The notes below the pieces were generated by a model, which saw only the letters and a list, made by a program, of their open reading frames with translations, was not told the origin of the DNA and did not search any database. A program made the translations under genes and the position numbers. DNA of 64,000 nucleotides from Marinobacter sp. ANT_B65 (lineage in GTDB: Bacteria > Pseudomonadota > Gammaproteobacteria > Pseudomonadales > Oleiphilaceae), in contig NZ_NXGV01000002.1 in assembly GCF_002407605.1 (NCBI RefSeq), positions 435,645 through 499,644 on the forward strand, in the 5' to 3' direction. Of the stretch, positions 43,749 to 52,874 are shown piece by piece (positions within the stretch are counted from its first letter, which is position 1; each line of letters opens with the position of its first letter).

Positions 43749-44648
43749 GTGAGTGTTCACCGGCTGAGCGTCAGAGTTGCACTGGGCTTTTTGATAGTGA
43801 TGGTAGTGCAGACTCTCTCAGCCGGCGAGATACAACGTTGTGCTGTTGATGATGTGGGCCAGGAACTCTGCATCCCTGCTCCTGCTCATCGTATAGTCAC
43901 TTTGTCGCCGGGGGCGACGGAACTTATATTTGCGGCCGGCGCCGGTGACAAGGTCGTTGCGGTCGTTAATTACAGTGATTATCCCCCGGAAGCACTCAAA
44001 CTGCCCTTGGTTGGCAGCCACACCCGGGTGGACATGGAAGCGCTGCTGGCCCTCAGGCCGGACCTGGTGATTACCTGGGTAACGGGTAATCCACCGGCTC
44101 AGATGGAGCTGATCGATGAGCTGGGTATTCCCACGTTTGCGATCGAGCCCCGCACCTTTGAGGGGGTTTCCAGTGTTATTGAGCGGTTGGCTACCCTGGC
44201 GGGAACCGAGCAGGAAGGCCTGGCTGAAGCCGAGCGTTTCCGCGTGGGTATTACCGCTTTGGCGGAGCAGTACCGCAATGCCAAGCCAATACCTGTTTTT
44301 TATCAGGTCTGGGAGCAGCCTCTGATGACCATCAACAACGACCACCTGATTGGTAAGGTGCTTCAGTTGTGTGGTGGAGTAAATGTATTCGGCGACATGC
44401 CGCGGCTGGTTCCCCGAATCAGTGCGGAGGTTGTGTTGCAGGCCGATCCCCACGCCATTCTCACGGGAAGTGTTGAGGGTGTCAGTGATGATCAGCTGGA
44501 TAGCTGGAAGCAGTATTCGGAGCTGACTGCCGTTAAAAAGAACAATCTCTTTTTTGTGCCAGCCTCACCCATTTCACGGCCTACGCCCAGGTTACTTGAA
44601 GCCACAAGAATTGTTTGTGATTATCTGGATAGTGCACGTGAGCGTTGA
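43749..44648 (+). CDS. btuF: periplasmic cobalamin-binding protein BtuF
   Basis: Cluster III substrate-binding protein of 299 residues. Signal peptide VALGFLIVMVVQTLSA, then RIVTLSPGATELIFAAGAGDKVVAVVNYSDYPPEALKLPLVGSH, ALLALRPDLVITWVTG, long linking helix and VFYQVWEQPLMTINNDHLIGKVLQLCGGVNVF. It hands vitamin B12 from the periplasm to BtuCD. The start is GTG 43749, with GGGAG upstream. Between btuB and btuC on the same strand. Confidence 0.92.
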   Translation: MSVHRLSVRVALGFLIVMVVQTLSAGEIQRCAVDDVGQELCIPAPAHRIVTLSPGATELIFAAGAGDKVVAVVNYSDYPPEALKLPLVGSHTRVDMEALLALRPDLVITWVTGNPPAQMELIDELGIPTFAIEPRTFEGVSSVIERLATLAGTEQEGLAEAERFRVGITALAEQYRNAKPIPVFYQVWEQPLMTINNDHLIGKVLQLCGGVNVFGDMPRLVPRISAEVVLQADPHAILTGSVEGVSDDQLDSWKQYSELTAVKKNNLFFVPASPISRPTPRLLEATRIVCDYLDSARER

Positions 44649-44681
44649 TAACACAAGGATGAACTGTCAGGTAGCTGAGCG

Positions 44682-45641
44682 ATGATCCGCCCGTTGCTGA
44701 GCCTTGGATTTCTGGCTTTGGCCGCAGTTGTGCTGGCTTTGTGCCTGGGTAGCGTGACTGTCCCGCTGTCTGGGATCTGGCAGGTCATCCAGGGTGAAGG
44801 CAGTGCGCTGAACCGTGCGTTGTTATTGGATTTGCGCCTGCCCCGTACTCTTGCGGCGCTTGCGACAGGGGGGCTGCTGGCAGTGGCTGGCGCGCTGATG
44901 CAGGTGTTGTTGCGCAATCCTCTGGCCGACCCCTACGTGCTCGGGCTATCTGGTGGTGCTGCAGTAGGCGCACTACTGGCCATGCTGGCAGGAATGGGGA
45001 CGATCCTGATATCCGGGTCCGCCTTTGCTGGCGCCATGCTGGCAACCCTTCTGGTCTTCGGTCTCGCCCACGGCACCGGCAGCTGGACCCCTTCCCGCCT
45101 GTTGCTGACTGGTGTGGTAGTGGCGGCTGGCTGGGGCGCTGTGATTACGCTTATGCTGGCAATCACGCCCTCATACAAACTCCCCGGTATGCTTTACTGG
45201 TTGATGGGTGATGTCTCATACGCCCGCACGCCCTGGCCTGCGTTGATTGTTCTGGTTTTTTCCGTTGTGCTGATTATGCCTCTTGCCCGTAATCTTAATG
45301 TGCTTGCGCGGGGGCCTCTGCAGGCCGCTGCACTGGGCGTCTCAGTGCGCCCGCTGGAATGGACGATTTACCTTCTTGCCAGCCTGCTGACAGCTACTGC
45401 AGTGACCACCGCTGGCAGCATCGGGTTTGTAGGCCTGATTGTCCCCCATATGCTCCGGCTGGTTCTGGGGAATGATCAGCGCATTATTCTGCCCGCCAGT
45501 GCTCTGGCTGGCGGGACCTTGCTGGTGCTGGCGGATACACTTGCACGTACGGCGATTGCCCCGGAGCAACTGCCTGTTGGCGTAATCACCGCATTATTAG
45601 GCGTGCCCACATTTCTTTACCTGTTACACCGGAGCCGATGA
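44682..45641 (+). CDS. btuC: cobalamin ABC transporter permease BtuC (FecCD family)
   Basis: Inner-membrane permease of 319 residues with about ten helices. It contains LLLDLRLPRTLAALATGGLLAVAGALMQVLLRNPLADPYVLGLSGGAAVGALLAML, the FecCD signature, and GSIGFVGLIVPHMLRLVLGNDQRIILPASALAGGTLLVLAD with the loop that meets the ATPase. Works with BtuF and BtuD encoded on either side. Its stop overlaps the ATG of btuD. Confidence 0.93.
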   Translation: MIRPLLSLGFLALAAVVLALCLGSVTVPLSGIWQVIQGEGSALNRALLLDLRLPRTLAALATGGLLAVAGALMQVLLRNPLADPYVLGLSGGAAVGALLAMLAGMGTILISGSAFAGAMLATLLVFGLAHGTGSWTPSRLLLTGVVVAAGWGAVITLMLAITPSYKLPGMLYWLMGDVSYARTPWPALIVLVFSVVLIMPLARNLNVLARGPLQAAALGVSVRPLEWTIYLLASLLTATAVTTAGSIGFVGLIVPHMLRLVLGNDQRIILPASALAGGTLLVLADTLARTAIAPEQLPVGVITALLGVPTFLYLLHRSR

Positions 45642-46423
45642 TGAGCAGGCTGCGCAGTCGCGATCTGGTCATAAATGTACCGGGCAGATCAGATGGCTAT
45701 TCTCTGAACCTGACCATTGAACCCGGCCAGACCTGGGGTGTTCTCGGTCCTAACGGCGCCGGGAAAACCACCTTGTTACATACACTTGCCGGTCTGCTGC
45801 CTGCCCGCCGTGGTGAGGTGGTACTTGATGAGATTCCTCTGAAAGATCTGAAGCGACGGGATATTGCCCGGCAGATGGGCCTTGTTTTCCAGGAGCGCCA
45901 GGATAGTTTTCCGGCAACGGTTATGGAAACTGCGCTTATTGGTCGTCATCCGTGGTTGTCGCCCTGGGTGAGCGAGCAGGGTGAAGGTCTGACTCTGGCG
46001 GAGCAGGCGTTGGTAGCACTGGACGTAGAACATTTGTCCGACCGGTTGCTGACCACATTGTCAGGTGGTGAGCGTCAGCGCGTTGCCATCGCCACATTGA
46101 TGACTCAAAACCCTGGTATATGGCTGCTGGATGAGCCTACCAACCATCTGGATCTGCATCATCAGGTCAAGGTGATGAACCTGCTTCAGGCGCAGGCTCA
46201 TTCCGGAAAAGCTGTTTTTATGTGTTTGCACGATCTCAATCTGGCTGCTCGATGGTGTAGTCATGTTCTGCTGCTATACACCAACGGCGACGCCTGCTGG
46301 GGGCCTGCAGATTCAATGCTGGTACCTTCGGCTCTCGAGAAGCTTTATAACCAGAAACTCATCACCGTAGAGGCCGATGGCGCGCCCATATTTGTACCAG
46401 TGCGTCCCGGGCCGACACCCTGA
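45638..46423 (+). CDS. btuD: cobalamin ABC transporter ATP-binding protein BtuD
   Basis: ABC ATPase of 261 residues. Walker A GPNGAGKTTLLHTLAG, Q-loop FQERQDSF, ABC signature LSGGERQRVAIA, Walker B IWLLDEPTNHLDLHHQ and switch His in MCLHDLNLAARW are all present. It powers B12 import through BtuC. ATG 45638 overlaps the btuC stop; ATG 45641 is an equally good start with better spacing from GGAG. Confidence 0.93.
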   Translation: MMSRLRSRDLVINVPGRSDGYSLNLTIEPGQTWGVLGPNGAGKTTLLHTLAGLLPARRGEVVLDEIPLKDLKRRDIARQMGLVFQERQDSFPATVMETALIGRHPWLSPWVSEQGEGLTLAEQALVALDVEHLSDRLLTTLSGGERQRVAIATLMTQNPGIWLLDEPTNHLDLHHQVKVMNLLQAQAHSGKAVFMCLHDLNLAARWCSHVLLLYTNGDACWGPADSMLVPSALEKLYNQKLITVEADGAPIFVPVRPGPTP

Positions 46424-46436
46424 ACAGGGCTAATTA

Positions 46437-47765
46437 ATGACTATACCCGTACCCGCAGTGATGATTACGGCCCCGGCCTCCGGGCAGGGTAAATCCATGG
46501 TGACTGCGGCCTTGGCCCGGCTGCACCGGAATGCCGGCCGCAAGGTGCGGGTGTTCAAGCATGGTCCGGATTATCTCGACCCTATGATGCTTGAGGTGGC
46601 ATCAGGCCAGCCGGTATACCAGCTGCACCCCTGGATGACCGGTGAACACGAATGTCGCTGGCGCGTGGCGGAAGCCGCCCGTGAGGCTGGCCTGATTCTG
46701 ATTGAAGGGGCGATGGGGCTGTTTGATGGCGACCCGTCCAGTGCTGATCTTGCCAAACTGCTGGGTATTCCAGCGTTGCCGGTGATTGACGCTGGCGGCA
46801 TGGCGCAGACCTTTGGCGCTCTGGTGCAGGGACTGGCCCATTTTGACCCGGAGTTGTCGGTGTATCAGGTCATCGCCAACAAAATCGGCAGTCCCCGCCA
46901 TGGCGATATGCTGAAAGAAGGCCTGCCGCAGGGCATCAGTCTGCTGGGTGCCATTCCCCGAAGTGAGGCAATGCACATTCCGGATCGGCACCTGGGGCTG
47001 TTGCAACCGGCTGAACTGGACAATCTTGATCAGCAGCTTGATGCGGCGGCTGCGGTGCTCGAAGCTGCTGGCCTTGCTGAGTTACCCAAGGCTGTTACGA
47101 TTGCCCCGGTTGAGCCAGTCAAACCAGAGGCTTTGCTTAAAGGCGTGCGCATTGCGATTGCCCGCGATCTTGCGTTCAGCTTTATCTACCGTGCGAACAC
47201 AGACCTGCTAACGGCCATGGGTGCGGAGCTGTACTATTTCTCCCCGCTGGCGGATTCGCAGCTACCCCAGGCAGATGCCCTTTGGCTCCCCGGTGGTTAC
47301 CCCGAACTTCATGGCAGTACTCTGGCCAACAATATCGCTATGACTGAAGCGATCCGCGAATTCTATGAGTCCGGCAAGCCGATACTTGCAGAGTGTGGCG
47401 GGCTGATGGCCTGTGCTGAAGAGTTGTCCGATAAAGAAGGCGTTGTGCACCAAATGCTGGGGCTGATCCCCGGCCGTTCGACCATGGAAAAGCGCCTGCA
47501 GGGCATAGGGTTGCAAAGCGTGACCACCGATGAAGGTGAGTTGCGAGGCCACACCTTTCATCGCTCCTCACTGGATACGCCCTGGCAACCTGTGGCGCGG
47601 GCCTGGAAACAGGCAGGCACAGTTGGGGAGGCCGTATTCTGTGAAAAAGGTCTGGTCGCGAGCTACTTCCACGGTTACTTCCCATCGGCACCCGCTCTTG
47701 TTGCTGCGCTGTTCCGAGGCCAGCCACTGACATTTCACACTGATACGGAGAAGACACATGCGTGA
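46437..47765 (+). CDS. cobB: cobyrinate a,c-diamide synthase
   Basis: CobB/CbiA, 442 residues: an ATP- and glutamine-dependent amidase that converts (hydrogeno)cobyrinate to its a,c-diamide. N-terminal P-loop-like domain (MITAPASGQGKSMVTAALARL, KHGPDYLDPMMLEVASGQP, EGAMGLFDGDPSS) and C-terminal class I glutamine amidotransferase domain (LWLPGGYPELHG, AECGGLMACAEEL with the catalytic Cys, and GHTFHRS). This early-middle enzyme implies that the cell makes or imports cobyrinate, although no ring-forming genes are in the window. It overlaps cobO by eight bases. Confidence 0.92.
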   Translation: MTIPVPAVMITAPASGQGKSMVTAALARLHRNAGRKVRVFKHGPDYLDPMMLEVASGQPVYQLHPWMTGEHECRWRVAEAAREAGLILIEGAMGLFDGDPSSADLAKLLGIPALPVIDAGGMAQTFGALVQGLAHFDPELSVYQVIANKIGSPRHGDMLKEGLPQGISLLGAIPRSEAMHIPDRHLGLLQPAELDNLDQQLDAAAAVLEAAGLAELPKAVTIAPVEPVKPEALLKGVRIAIARDLAFSFIYRANTDLLTAMGAELYYFSPLADSQLPQADALWLPGGYPELHGSTLANNIAMTEAIREFYESGKPILAECGGLMACAEELSDKEGVVHQMLGLIPGRSTMEKRLQGIGLQSVTTDEGELRGHTFHRSSLDTPWQPVARAWKQAGTVGEAVFCEKGLVASYFHGYFPSAPALVAALFRGQPLTFHTDTEKTHA

Positions 47766-48369
47766 TCGCGCAAAAGACCCGGAACGTCATGCTAAACGTA
47801 TGGCCGCCAAGCAGAAAATCATGCACGAGCGAATTGCGAGCGCCCAGAATGAACAGGGCGTATTGCTGGTACTGACCGGCCCCGGTAAAGGCAAGAGCAG
47901 CTCCGGCTTCGGTATGGTTGCCCGGGCCCTTGGTCACGGCATGAAAGTGGGCGTTGTGCAGTTCATCAAGGGTGCGTTCAGCACCGGCGAAGAAGCCTTC
48001 TTCCGTGATCTGCCCGGAGTGGATTATCACGTTATGGGGCAGGGCTACACCTGGGAAACACAGAACCGGGAGCAGGATGTTGCCTCCGCCACTGCTGCCT
48101 GGGAGATCGTTGCGGGCATGCTGCAGGATGAAAGCTATGATCTGATTTTGCTGGATGAGCTGAATATTGCACTGAAGTATGAATATCTGGACCTGGACAG
48201 AGTACTGGACGACCTGCAAGCCCGGCCTGCCATGCAGCATGTGGTCGTCACTGGCCGTAACGCGCCGCAGGAACTGATTGATCTTGCAGACACAGTCACT
48301 GAAATGGGTGTGGTAAAACACGCCTTCAAGGATCAGGGCATTAAAGCCCAGAAGGGTGTCGAGCTCTGA
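47758..48369 (+). CDS. cobO: corrinoid adenosyltransferase CobO/BtuR
   Basis: CobA/CobO-type ATP:cob(I)alamin adenosyltransferase, 203 residues, which adds the 5'-deoxyadenosyl upper ligand. P-loop [23 protein letters not shown] near residue 40, [14 protein letters not shown], and [14 protein letters not shown] with Walker B-like acidic residues. The start ATG 47758 lies inside the cobB end (eight-base overlap) and cobQ follows after two bases. Confidence 0.94.
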   Translation: MRDRAKDPERHAKRMAAKQKIMHERIASAQNEQGVLLVLTGPGKGKSSSGFGMVARALGHGMKVGVVQFIKGAFSTGEEAFFRDLPGVDYHVMGQGYTWETQNREQDVASATAAWEIVAGMLQDESYDLILLDELNIALKYEYLDLDRVLDDLQARPAMQHVVVTGRNAPQELIDLADTVTEMGVVKHAFKDQGIKAQKGVEL

Positions 48370-48371
48370 CC

Positions 48372-49844
48372 ATGGCCACAACACTGATGATTCAGGGCAC
48401 CACCTCAGACGCGGGTAAGACTACCGTGGTTGCGGCTTTGTGTCGCTGGCTTGCCCGGCAGGGTGTTTCAGTGGCTCCGTTCAAGCCGCAGAATATGGCC
48501 CTGAACAGTGCAGTGACCACAGACGGTGGCGAAATTGGCCGTTCTACAGCGCTACAGGCGCTGGCTTGTGGCCTTGAACCCCATAGTGATATGAATCCAG
48601 TGTTACTGAAGCCGCAAAGCGACTGTGGCGCTCAGGTGATTCTGCGCGGACAGGTACACGGCAATATGGATGCGCTGGATTATCACGCATACAAAGCCGA
48701 AGCCAAGGTTGCGGTCATGGACGCCTGGCGTGCACTCAGTGAACGCTATGACGTGATCATTGCCGAGGGCGCTGGCAGTCCTGCGGAAATTAACCTGCGC
48801 GCCAACGACATTGCCAACATGGGCTTTGCAGAAGCGGCTGATTGCCCTGTGTTATTGGTCGGTGATATTGACCGGGGTGGTGTGTTTGCCCAACTGGTGG
48901 GTACGCTGGAGCTGATTTCCACAACCGAAAAAGACCGTACTGAAGGCTTTATTATCAACCGTTTCCGCGGTGATATCAGCCTGCTGGAGTCCGGTCTGGA
49001 GTGGCTCACTGAGCGCACCGGAAAGCCGGTGGTTGGTGTACTGCCGTACCTTCATGGCCTCATCGTGGATTCCGAAGACAGTATTGGTACCGCTGGAACC
49101 TGCGAAGCCGAGGCGCTGAATGTGATTGTGCCGGTGCTGCCGCGCATCAGTAATCACAATGATTTTGATCCCTTGCGCCTGCACCCGGGTGTAAATCTTC
49201 AGTTCATCGGCCCGGATCAGCCCATTCCGGCGGCTGATCTGATTATCCTGCCCGGTAGCAAAAGCACCCGCACTGACCTGGCCTTTCTGCATGCTCAGGG
49301 CTGGGCGCAGGCAATTCGCAAACACTTGCGCTACGGCGGCAAGGTATTTGGTATTTGTGGCGGTTTTCAGATGCTGGGAGAGAGTGTTGACGATCCGGAA
49401 GGGCTGGAAGGCCAGAAGGGCACAGCTGAAGGTCTCGGACTGCTGGAAATGACCACCACCATGGTTGCCGGCAAACAGCTGAGGAACGTCAGCGGCACCC
49501 TGATCTTTCTGGCGGCCGACTCCAGCGGGAAAAGTGCGGTTTTCAAAGGCTACGAAATGCACAACGGTGTGAGCGAGGGCGCGGCGCTTCTGCGACCGTT
49601 GGGGCGGATGAATGACAACAACGAAGGTGCCATGAGCGCCGACGGCCAGGTGGCCGGCACTTACGTGCACGGAATATTTGACGAGCCGACTGCGTGTGAA
49701 GCCCTGCTGCACTGGGCCGGGCTGAACCGTTCAGGCGCCGCTGTAGACTACCAGCAGCACCGTCTTGCCCAGCTTGACCGGCTGGCGGACCAGGTTGAGC
49801 AGCATCTGGATACAGACTGGCTGCGCGAGTTGCTGGGGCTATAG
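48372..49844 (+). CDS. cobQ: adenosylcobyric acid synthase
   Basis: CobQ/CbiP, 490 residues, amidates four carboxyl groups of adenosylcobyrinate a,c-diamide. N-terminal domain: [42 protein letters not shown]; middle: [25 protein letters not shown]-terminal glutaminase: [16 protein letters not shown] with catalytic Cys and ending in [11 protein letters not shown] with the His. Last gene of the uptake/biosynthesis row. It is convergent with the histidine kinase gene, the two ends overlapping by six bases, with no terminator visible. Confidence 0.94.
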   Translation: MATTLMIQGTTSDAGKTTVVAALCRWLARQGVSVAPFKPQNMALNSAVTTDGGEIGRSTALQALACGLEPHSDMNPVLLKPQSDCGAQVILRGQVHGNMDALDYHAYKAEAKVAVMDAWRALSERYDVIIAEGAGSPAEINLRANDIANMGFAEAADCPVLLVGDIDRGGVFAQLVGTLELISTTEKDRTEGFIINRFRGDISLLESGLEWLTERTGKPVVGVLPYLHGLIVDSEDSIGTAGTCEAEALNVIVPVLPRISNHNDFDPLRLHPGVNLQFIGPDQPIPAADLIILPGSKSTRTDLAFLHAQGWAQAIRKHLRYGGKVFGICGGFQMLGESVDDPEGLEGQKGTAEGLGLLEMTTTMVAGKQLRNVSGTLIFLAADSSGKSAVFKGYEMHNGVSEGAALLRPLGRMNDNNEGAMSADGQVAGTYVHGIFDEPTACEALLHWAGLNRSGAAVDYQQHRLAQLDRLADQVEQHLDTDWLRELLGL

Positions 49845-51254
49845 GTAATCGCGACTGCGGATGGAAAGGTGCGGCAGCCAGAGGCTGACACACAGGCCGG
49901 GTTGTCCGTCAGGTCGTGCATTCAGGGTGAGCTGACCGCCATGAAGCTCTGCAATCCGGCGTGCAATTGCCAGCCCAAGCCCTGCCCCGCCACCGTGCCG
50001 CTGGTCGAGGCGGACAAAACGGCTGAGCGCCCGCTCCCGGTCTGCGGTTGCAATGCCTGGGCCCTGATCGCATACAGTAACGTGATAGCCGTTACCGGAG
50101 GCCTCCAGACGGGTTTCTATCCGGGTGTGCTGAGGGCTGTACTGAATCGCGTTGGCCAGCAGGGATCGCATCAGGGTATTGATCAGGGCGTCGTGACAAC
50201 TTACCAGAGCCTGGCCGGCATCGTTATGCAGCACTGGCTCGATATGCTTTTTCAGCGCCAGGGGTGTCACATCCGCAATACTTTGTTCGATGATCCCGGA
50301 CAGGTCGTGGTTTTGGGGTGAAAAGCCGGCGCCTGAGTCTACCCGGTTCAGCAGCAACATTTGCTCCACCAGATGTGTCATGCGGTCAACTGACTGAATC
50401 AGTGGCTGGAATTGCTGCGGATCTTTGTCCCAGGCTTTTTCCAGATTCAGTCGCAAAGCTGCCAGCGGTGTCCGCAGTTCATGGGCTGCATCGGCTGAAA
50501 AGCGGCGTTCCCGTTCCAGAGCCAGGTTCAGACGCTTGAGCAGGCTGTTCACGGCTTGTACCAGACCAGCTACTTCCTTGGGTGCCTGTCTGTCATCAAG
50601 GGGGTGGATGCGTTCCGGAGCCATATGGCGTATGGGCTGTTCCAGCCGGCGCAGGGGGCGGAACCCGATATGAATGGCGGCACCGGCAGCCAGCAGCAGG
50701 AGCGGCAAGGCAACCAACAAAGGCAGAACGTTGCCCAGGGCCAGTTCCTGGCTCAGTTCCTCGCGAATATCTTCCCGTTGGGCTGTCCGGATCCAGAAGT
50801 CGGTAGCTGGGTCCTGGAGCGTGAACGTCCGCCAGTTGTACCCCCGGGATTCGGCCCATGAGTAGCCTGGCGTCAGGCCTTCGGTGTCATCGGCCTTAAG
50901 GGTGTCCAGCAGAGGCGTGCGGTCGGGCGTCCAGACCTCAAAGGCCAGCTTCTTCTCGTATTTGTGCCCCGCGCCGCCGGGCAGAATTTCGCCATTATCT
51001 GCTTGAGACTCAACGTCCTTGTCGAGTGGCAGCGCCAGTGTTTCACTGAGGGTTTGCGATAACAGCTCGAGGGATTGCGTGTCTGCAAGGTGGCGAACCA
51101 GCCCCTGGACAATCCGTGTGCTCTGCGCCAGTTCGGCGTCGAACAGCTCTTCCAGTTCATGATTGCTTTCAATGTAGCTCAATGTAGCGGCTATCAGGGC
51201 AAATAGCAGAACTGTGGAAGTAACCAGTAGTGTGAGGGTGCGGGTCAGGGACAT
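49839..51254 (-). CDS. QseC/PmrB-like sensor histidine kinase
   Basis: A 471-residue inner-membrane kinase. Helices at about 5-28 and 170-193 bracket a periplasmic QseC-type sensor region ([18 protein letters not shown]). Then a HAMP-like segment, the His box [21 protein letters not shown] with His258, N box [11 protein letters not shown]1 CDQGPGIA, and G2 [19 protein letters not shown]. It forms a pair with the regulator just upstream (ten-base overlap with its stop). ATG 51254 is chosen because GGAG sits six bases before it. Such kinases respond to polymyxins, metals, low pH or signalling molecules; the signal here is not known. Confidence 0.9.
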   Translation of the reverse strand: MSLTRTLTLLVTSTVLLFALIAATLSYIESNHELEELFDAELAQSTRIVQGLVRHLADTQSLELLSQTLSETLALPLDKDVESQADNGEILPGGAGHKYEKKLAFEVWTPDRTPLLDTLKADDTEGLTPGYSWAESRGYNWRTFTLQDPATDFWIRTAQREDIREELSQELALGNVLPLLVALPLLLLAAGAAIHIGFRPLRRLEQPIRHMAPERIHPLDDRQAPKEVAGLVQAVNSLLKRLNLALERERRFSADAAHELRTPLAALRLNLEKAWDKDPQQFQPLIQSVDRMTHLVEQMLLLNRVDSGAGFSPQNHDLSGIIEQSIADVTPLALKKHIEPVLHNDAGQALVSCHDALINTLMRSLLANAIQYSPQHTRIETRLEASGNGYHVTVCDQGPGIATADRERALSRFVRLDQRHGGGAGLGLAIARRIAELHGGQLTLNARPDGQPGLCVSLWLPHLSIRSRDYL

Positions 51255-51931
51255 TCCGGAGCTCCACAAGCTGCCTGGCTGTCCAGCAGATACCCAACGC
51301 CGCGGATAGTGCGGATTGTGGTTTTGCCGATCCGGCGCCGGAGATGGTGGATATGCACTTCCAGAGCATTGCTTTCAGCTCCCGGCTCCCAGCCATAGAG
51401 CTGTTCTTCCAGACGCCGGCGAGTGGCAACCTGGTCGGGATGGCGCATCATGTACTGGAGAATCTGGAATTCACTACGGGGCAAGGTGTCTGTCGCTGAA
51501 CCGACGGTTAGCTGGGCAGAAGCCGGGTCAAGCGTGATCTGGCCTAGGGTCAGTGCATCGCTGGTTGTCGATGACCTGCGACGGGTAACGGCCCGGATCC
51601 GGGCTTTGAGTTCGGCCATGGCAAACGGCTTGGTCACGTAATCGTCTGCACCAGCATCCAGGCCCTGCAGTTTTTCTTCCAGTTCAGCGCGGGCAGTCAG
51701 GATGATAATGGGTAGTTGGTTGCCTTGTTGCCGGGTCTGCCGGACAATCTCAAGGCCATCGACCCTTGGCAGGGTCAAATCCAGTATGGCCAGGTCAAAA
51801 TGATCGTCTGCCAGGGCATTCAGCGCCTGTTGACCATCATCCAGCCAGTCTACGGTGTGCTGATCTGCCCGCAGCATGTCCAGCATGGTGCTGCCCAGAA
51901 GGTGGTCGTCTTCTACCAATAATATGCGCAT
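51245..51931 (-). CDS. QseB/PmrA-like response regulator
   Basis: OmpR-family regulator of 228 residues: receiver with phosphoacceptor Asp51 (LAILDLTLP), Lys in VTKPFA, and winged-helix DNA-binding domain (about 128-220, LPRSEFQILQYMMRHPDQVATRRRLEEQLYGWEPGAESNALEVHIHHLRRR in shortened form). The QseB/PmrA/BasR subgroup binds direct repeats of CTTAAG-like hexamers; three such double boxes lie right upstream, between this gene and the divergent hemolysin-ligase-oxidase operon. ATG 51931 is used; TTG 51934 is a minor alternative. Confidence 0.9.
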   Translation of the reverse strand: MRILLVEDDHLLGSTMLDMLRADQHTVDWLDDGQQALNALADDHFDLAILDLTLPRVDGLEIVRQTRQQGNQLPIIILTARAELEEKLQGLDAGADDYVTKPFAMAELKARIRAVTRRRSSTTSDALTLGQITLDPASAQLTVGSATDTLPRSEFQILQYMMRHPDQVATRRRLEEQLYGWEPGAESNALEVHIHHLRRRIGKTTIRTIRGVGYLLDSQAACGAPECP

Positions 51932-52001
51932 CAAGCGGGATCCGTGTTGGGGGAAGCCTGTGCAAATTCACACTCGCCAGACTGTATTCTACACCGGCTT
52001 T

Positions 52002-52018
52002 CTTAAGCCACCCTTAAC
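52002..52018. promoter_or_regulatory. PmrA/QseB-type box 1
   Basis: CTTAAG, five bases, CTTAAC: exactly the pattern YTTAAK-N5-YTTAAK known for PmrA/BasR-type regulators. It lies 70 bases upstream of the response regulator start, in position for autoregulation. Confidence 0.78.
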
Positions 52019-52048
52019 TGGTGCTGGCAACCGGTGATAGCGGGGAAC

Positions 52049-52064
52049 CTTAACGTGGCTTAAG
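52049..52064. promoter_or_regulatory. PmrA/QseB-type box 2 (spacing four)
   Basis: CTTAAC, four bases, CTTAAG. The spacer is one base shorter than the consensus, so this site may be weaker or help co-operative binding between boxes 1 and 3. Confidence 0.6.
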
Positions 52065-52080
52065 AATTCTCTGCTCCAGC

Positions 52081-52097
52081 CTTAAGTCTGACTTAAG
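52081..52097. promoter_or_regulatory. PmrA/QseB-type box 3
   Basis: CTTAAG, five bases, CTTAAG: perfect double box. It ends 66 bases before the ATG of the hemolysin-family gene, with a possible -10 element TCTAAT/TAATCT at 52106-52113, so a bound regulator could contact polymerase as an activator. Confidence 0.8.
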
Positions 52098-52163
52098 GGT
52101 TGCGCTCTAATCTGATCGCTCACTATATCGGGAGTCTTGCCCGAAAGCTGTTGGAGAGCGTTT

Positions 52164-52874
52164 ATGACCGACCCGCTAACTATGTCCACACACTGCCCGC
52201 CAGATTCACCGGAGCTGGTTCCTGCCCTTCGTTGTGCAGGGCGCTGGTTGAGCGAGATTACCCCCGATACTTTACTGGCGGCTACGGTTACGGAGTTCAT
52301 CCGGCGACGGTTTCTGCAGGCCTATGGCGCCGAGCCCTCACTGCGGATTCCGCTATTGCTGGCTCTGACATCAGCACAGGGCGCGTTGCTGGCTGCGGTG
52401 GGCGTTCGAAGTGCTGCGCAGGAGCGTCTGTTTCTTGAGGATTATCTGACAGTTCCTGTGGAATCTGTGATGCCGGTGCCGGATATAAGGCGTAACCGGA
52501 TTGCAGAGATTGCCCATCTTGCAGGTGTTGAGGCCGGTGTCAGCCGGCACCTGTTTGCTTCCCTGACCGTCTGGCTTCATGCCGCTGGTTACGACTGGGT
52601 TGTCTGCACTGGAACCGATCAGCTGCAAAACAGTTTCCACCGTATGGGGATTGCTACCCGTGTGCTGGCGAGGGCTGATCCGGCGAGTTTGCCGGATGGT
52701 GGTGCCGGTTGGGGTCGTTACTATGACCATCAACCCGTGGTGATGGCCGTTAAAGTAGCTGACAGCCTCAGCGCCCTGCGACAAACGGGGCTTCTGCGAC
52801 GGATTGAACCGGTGCGTCCTGATACAGGTTCAGATGTTTCCGGACAGGGAGGCTTGTATGGCTACCTTGCCTGA
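52164..52874 (+). CDS. thermostable-hemolysin family protein (T_hemolysin)
   Basis: A 236-residue protein of the family named after the Vibrio delta-type thermostable hemolysin. The conserved block is clear: EIAHLAGVEAGVSRHLFASLTVWL, WVVCTGTDQLQNSFHRMGI, LARADPASLPDGGAGWGRYYDHQPVVMA (here described by parts). There is no signal peptide; the fold of this family looks like an acyltransferase (GNAT-like), so an enzymatic role is more likely than true haemolysis. ATG 52164 has TTGGAGAG upstream. First gene of an operon whose next gene starts 17 bases before its end; the PmrA-type boxes lie in front. Role in the pathway unknown. Confidence 0.82.
   Translation: MTDPLTMSTHCPPDSPELVPALRCAGRWLSEITPDTLLAATVTEFIRRRFLQAYGAEPSLRIPLLLALTSAQGALLAAVGVRSAAQERLFLEDYLTVPVESVMPVPDIRRNRIAEIAHLAGVEAGVSRHLFASLTVWLHAAGYDWVVCTGTDQLQNSFHRMGIATRVLARADPASLPDGGAGWGRYYDHQPVVMAVKVADSLSALRQTGLLRRIEPVRPDTGSDVSGQGGLYGYLA

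Noticed and set aside
47338..48384. 348-codon open frame on the minus strand
   Set aside because: Antisense to cobB and cobO, both with full catalytic motifs.
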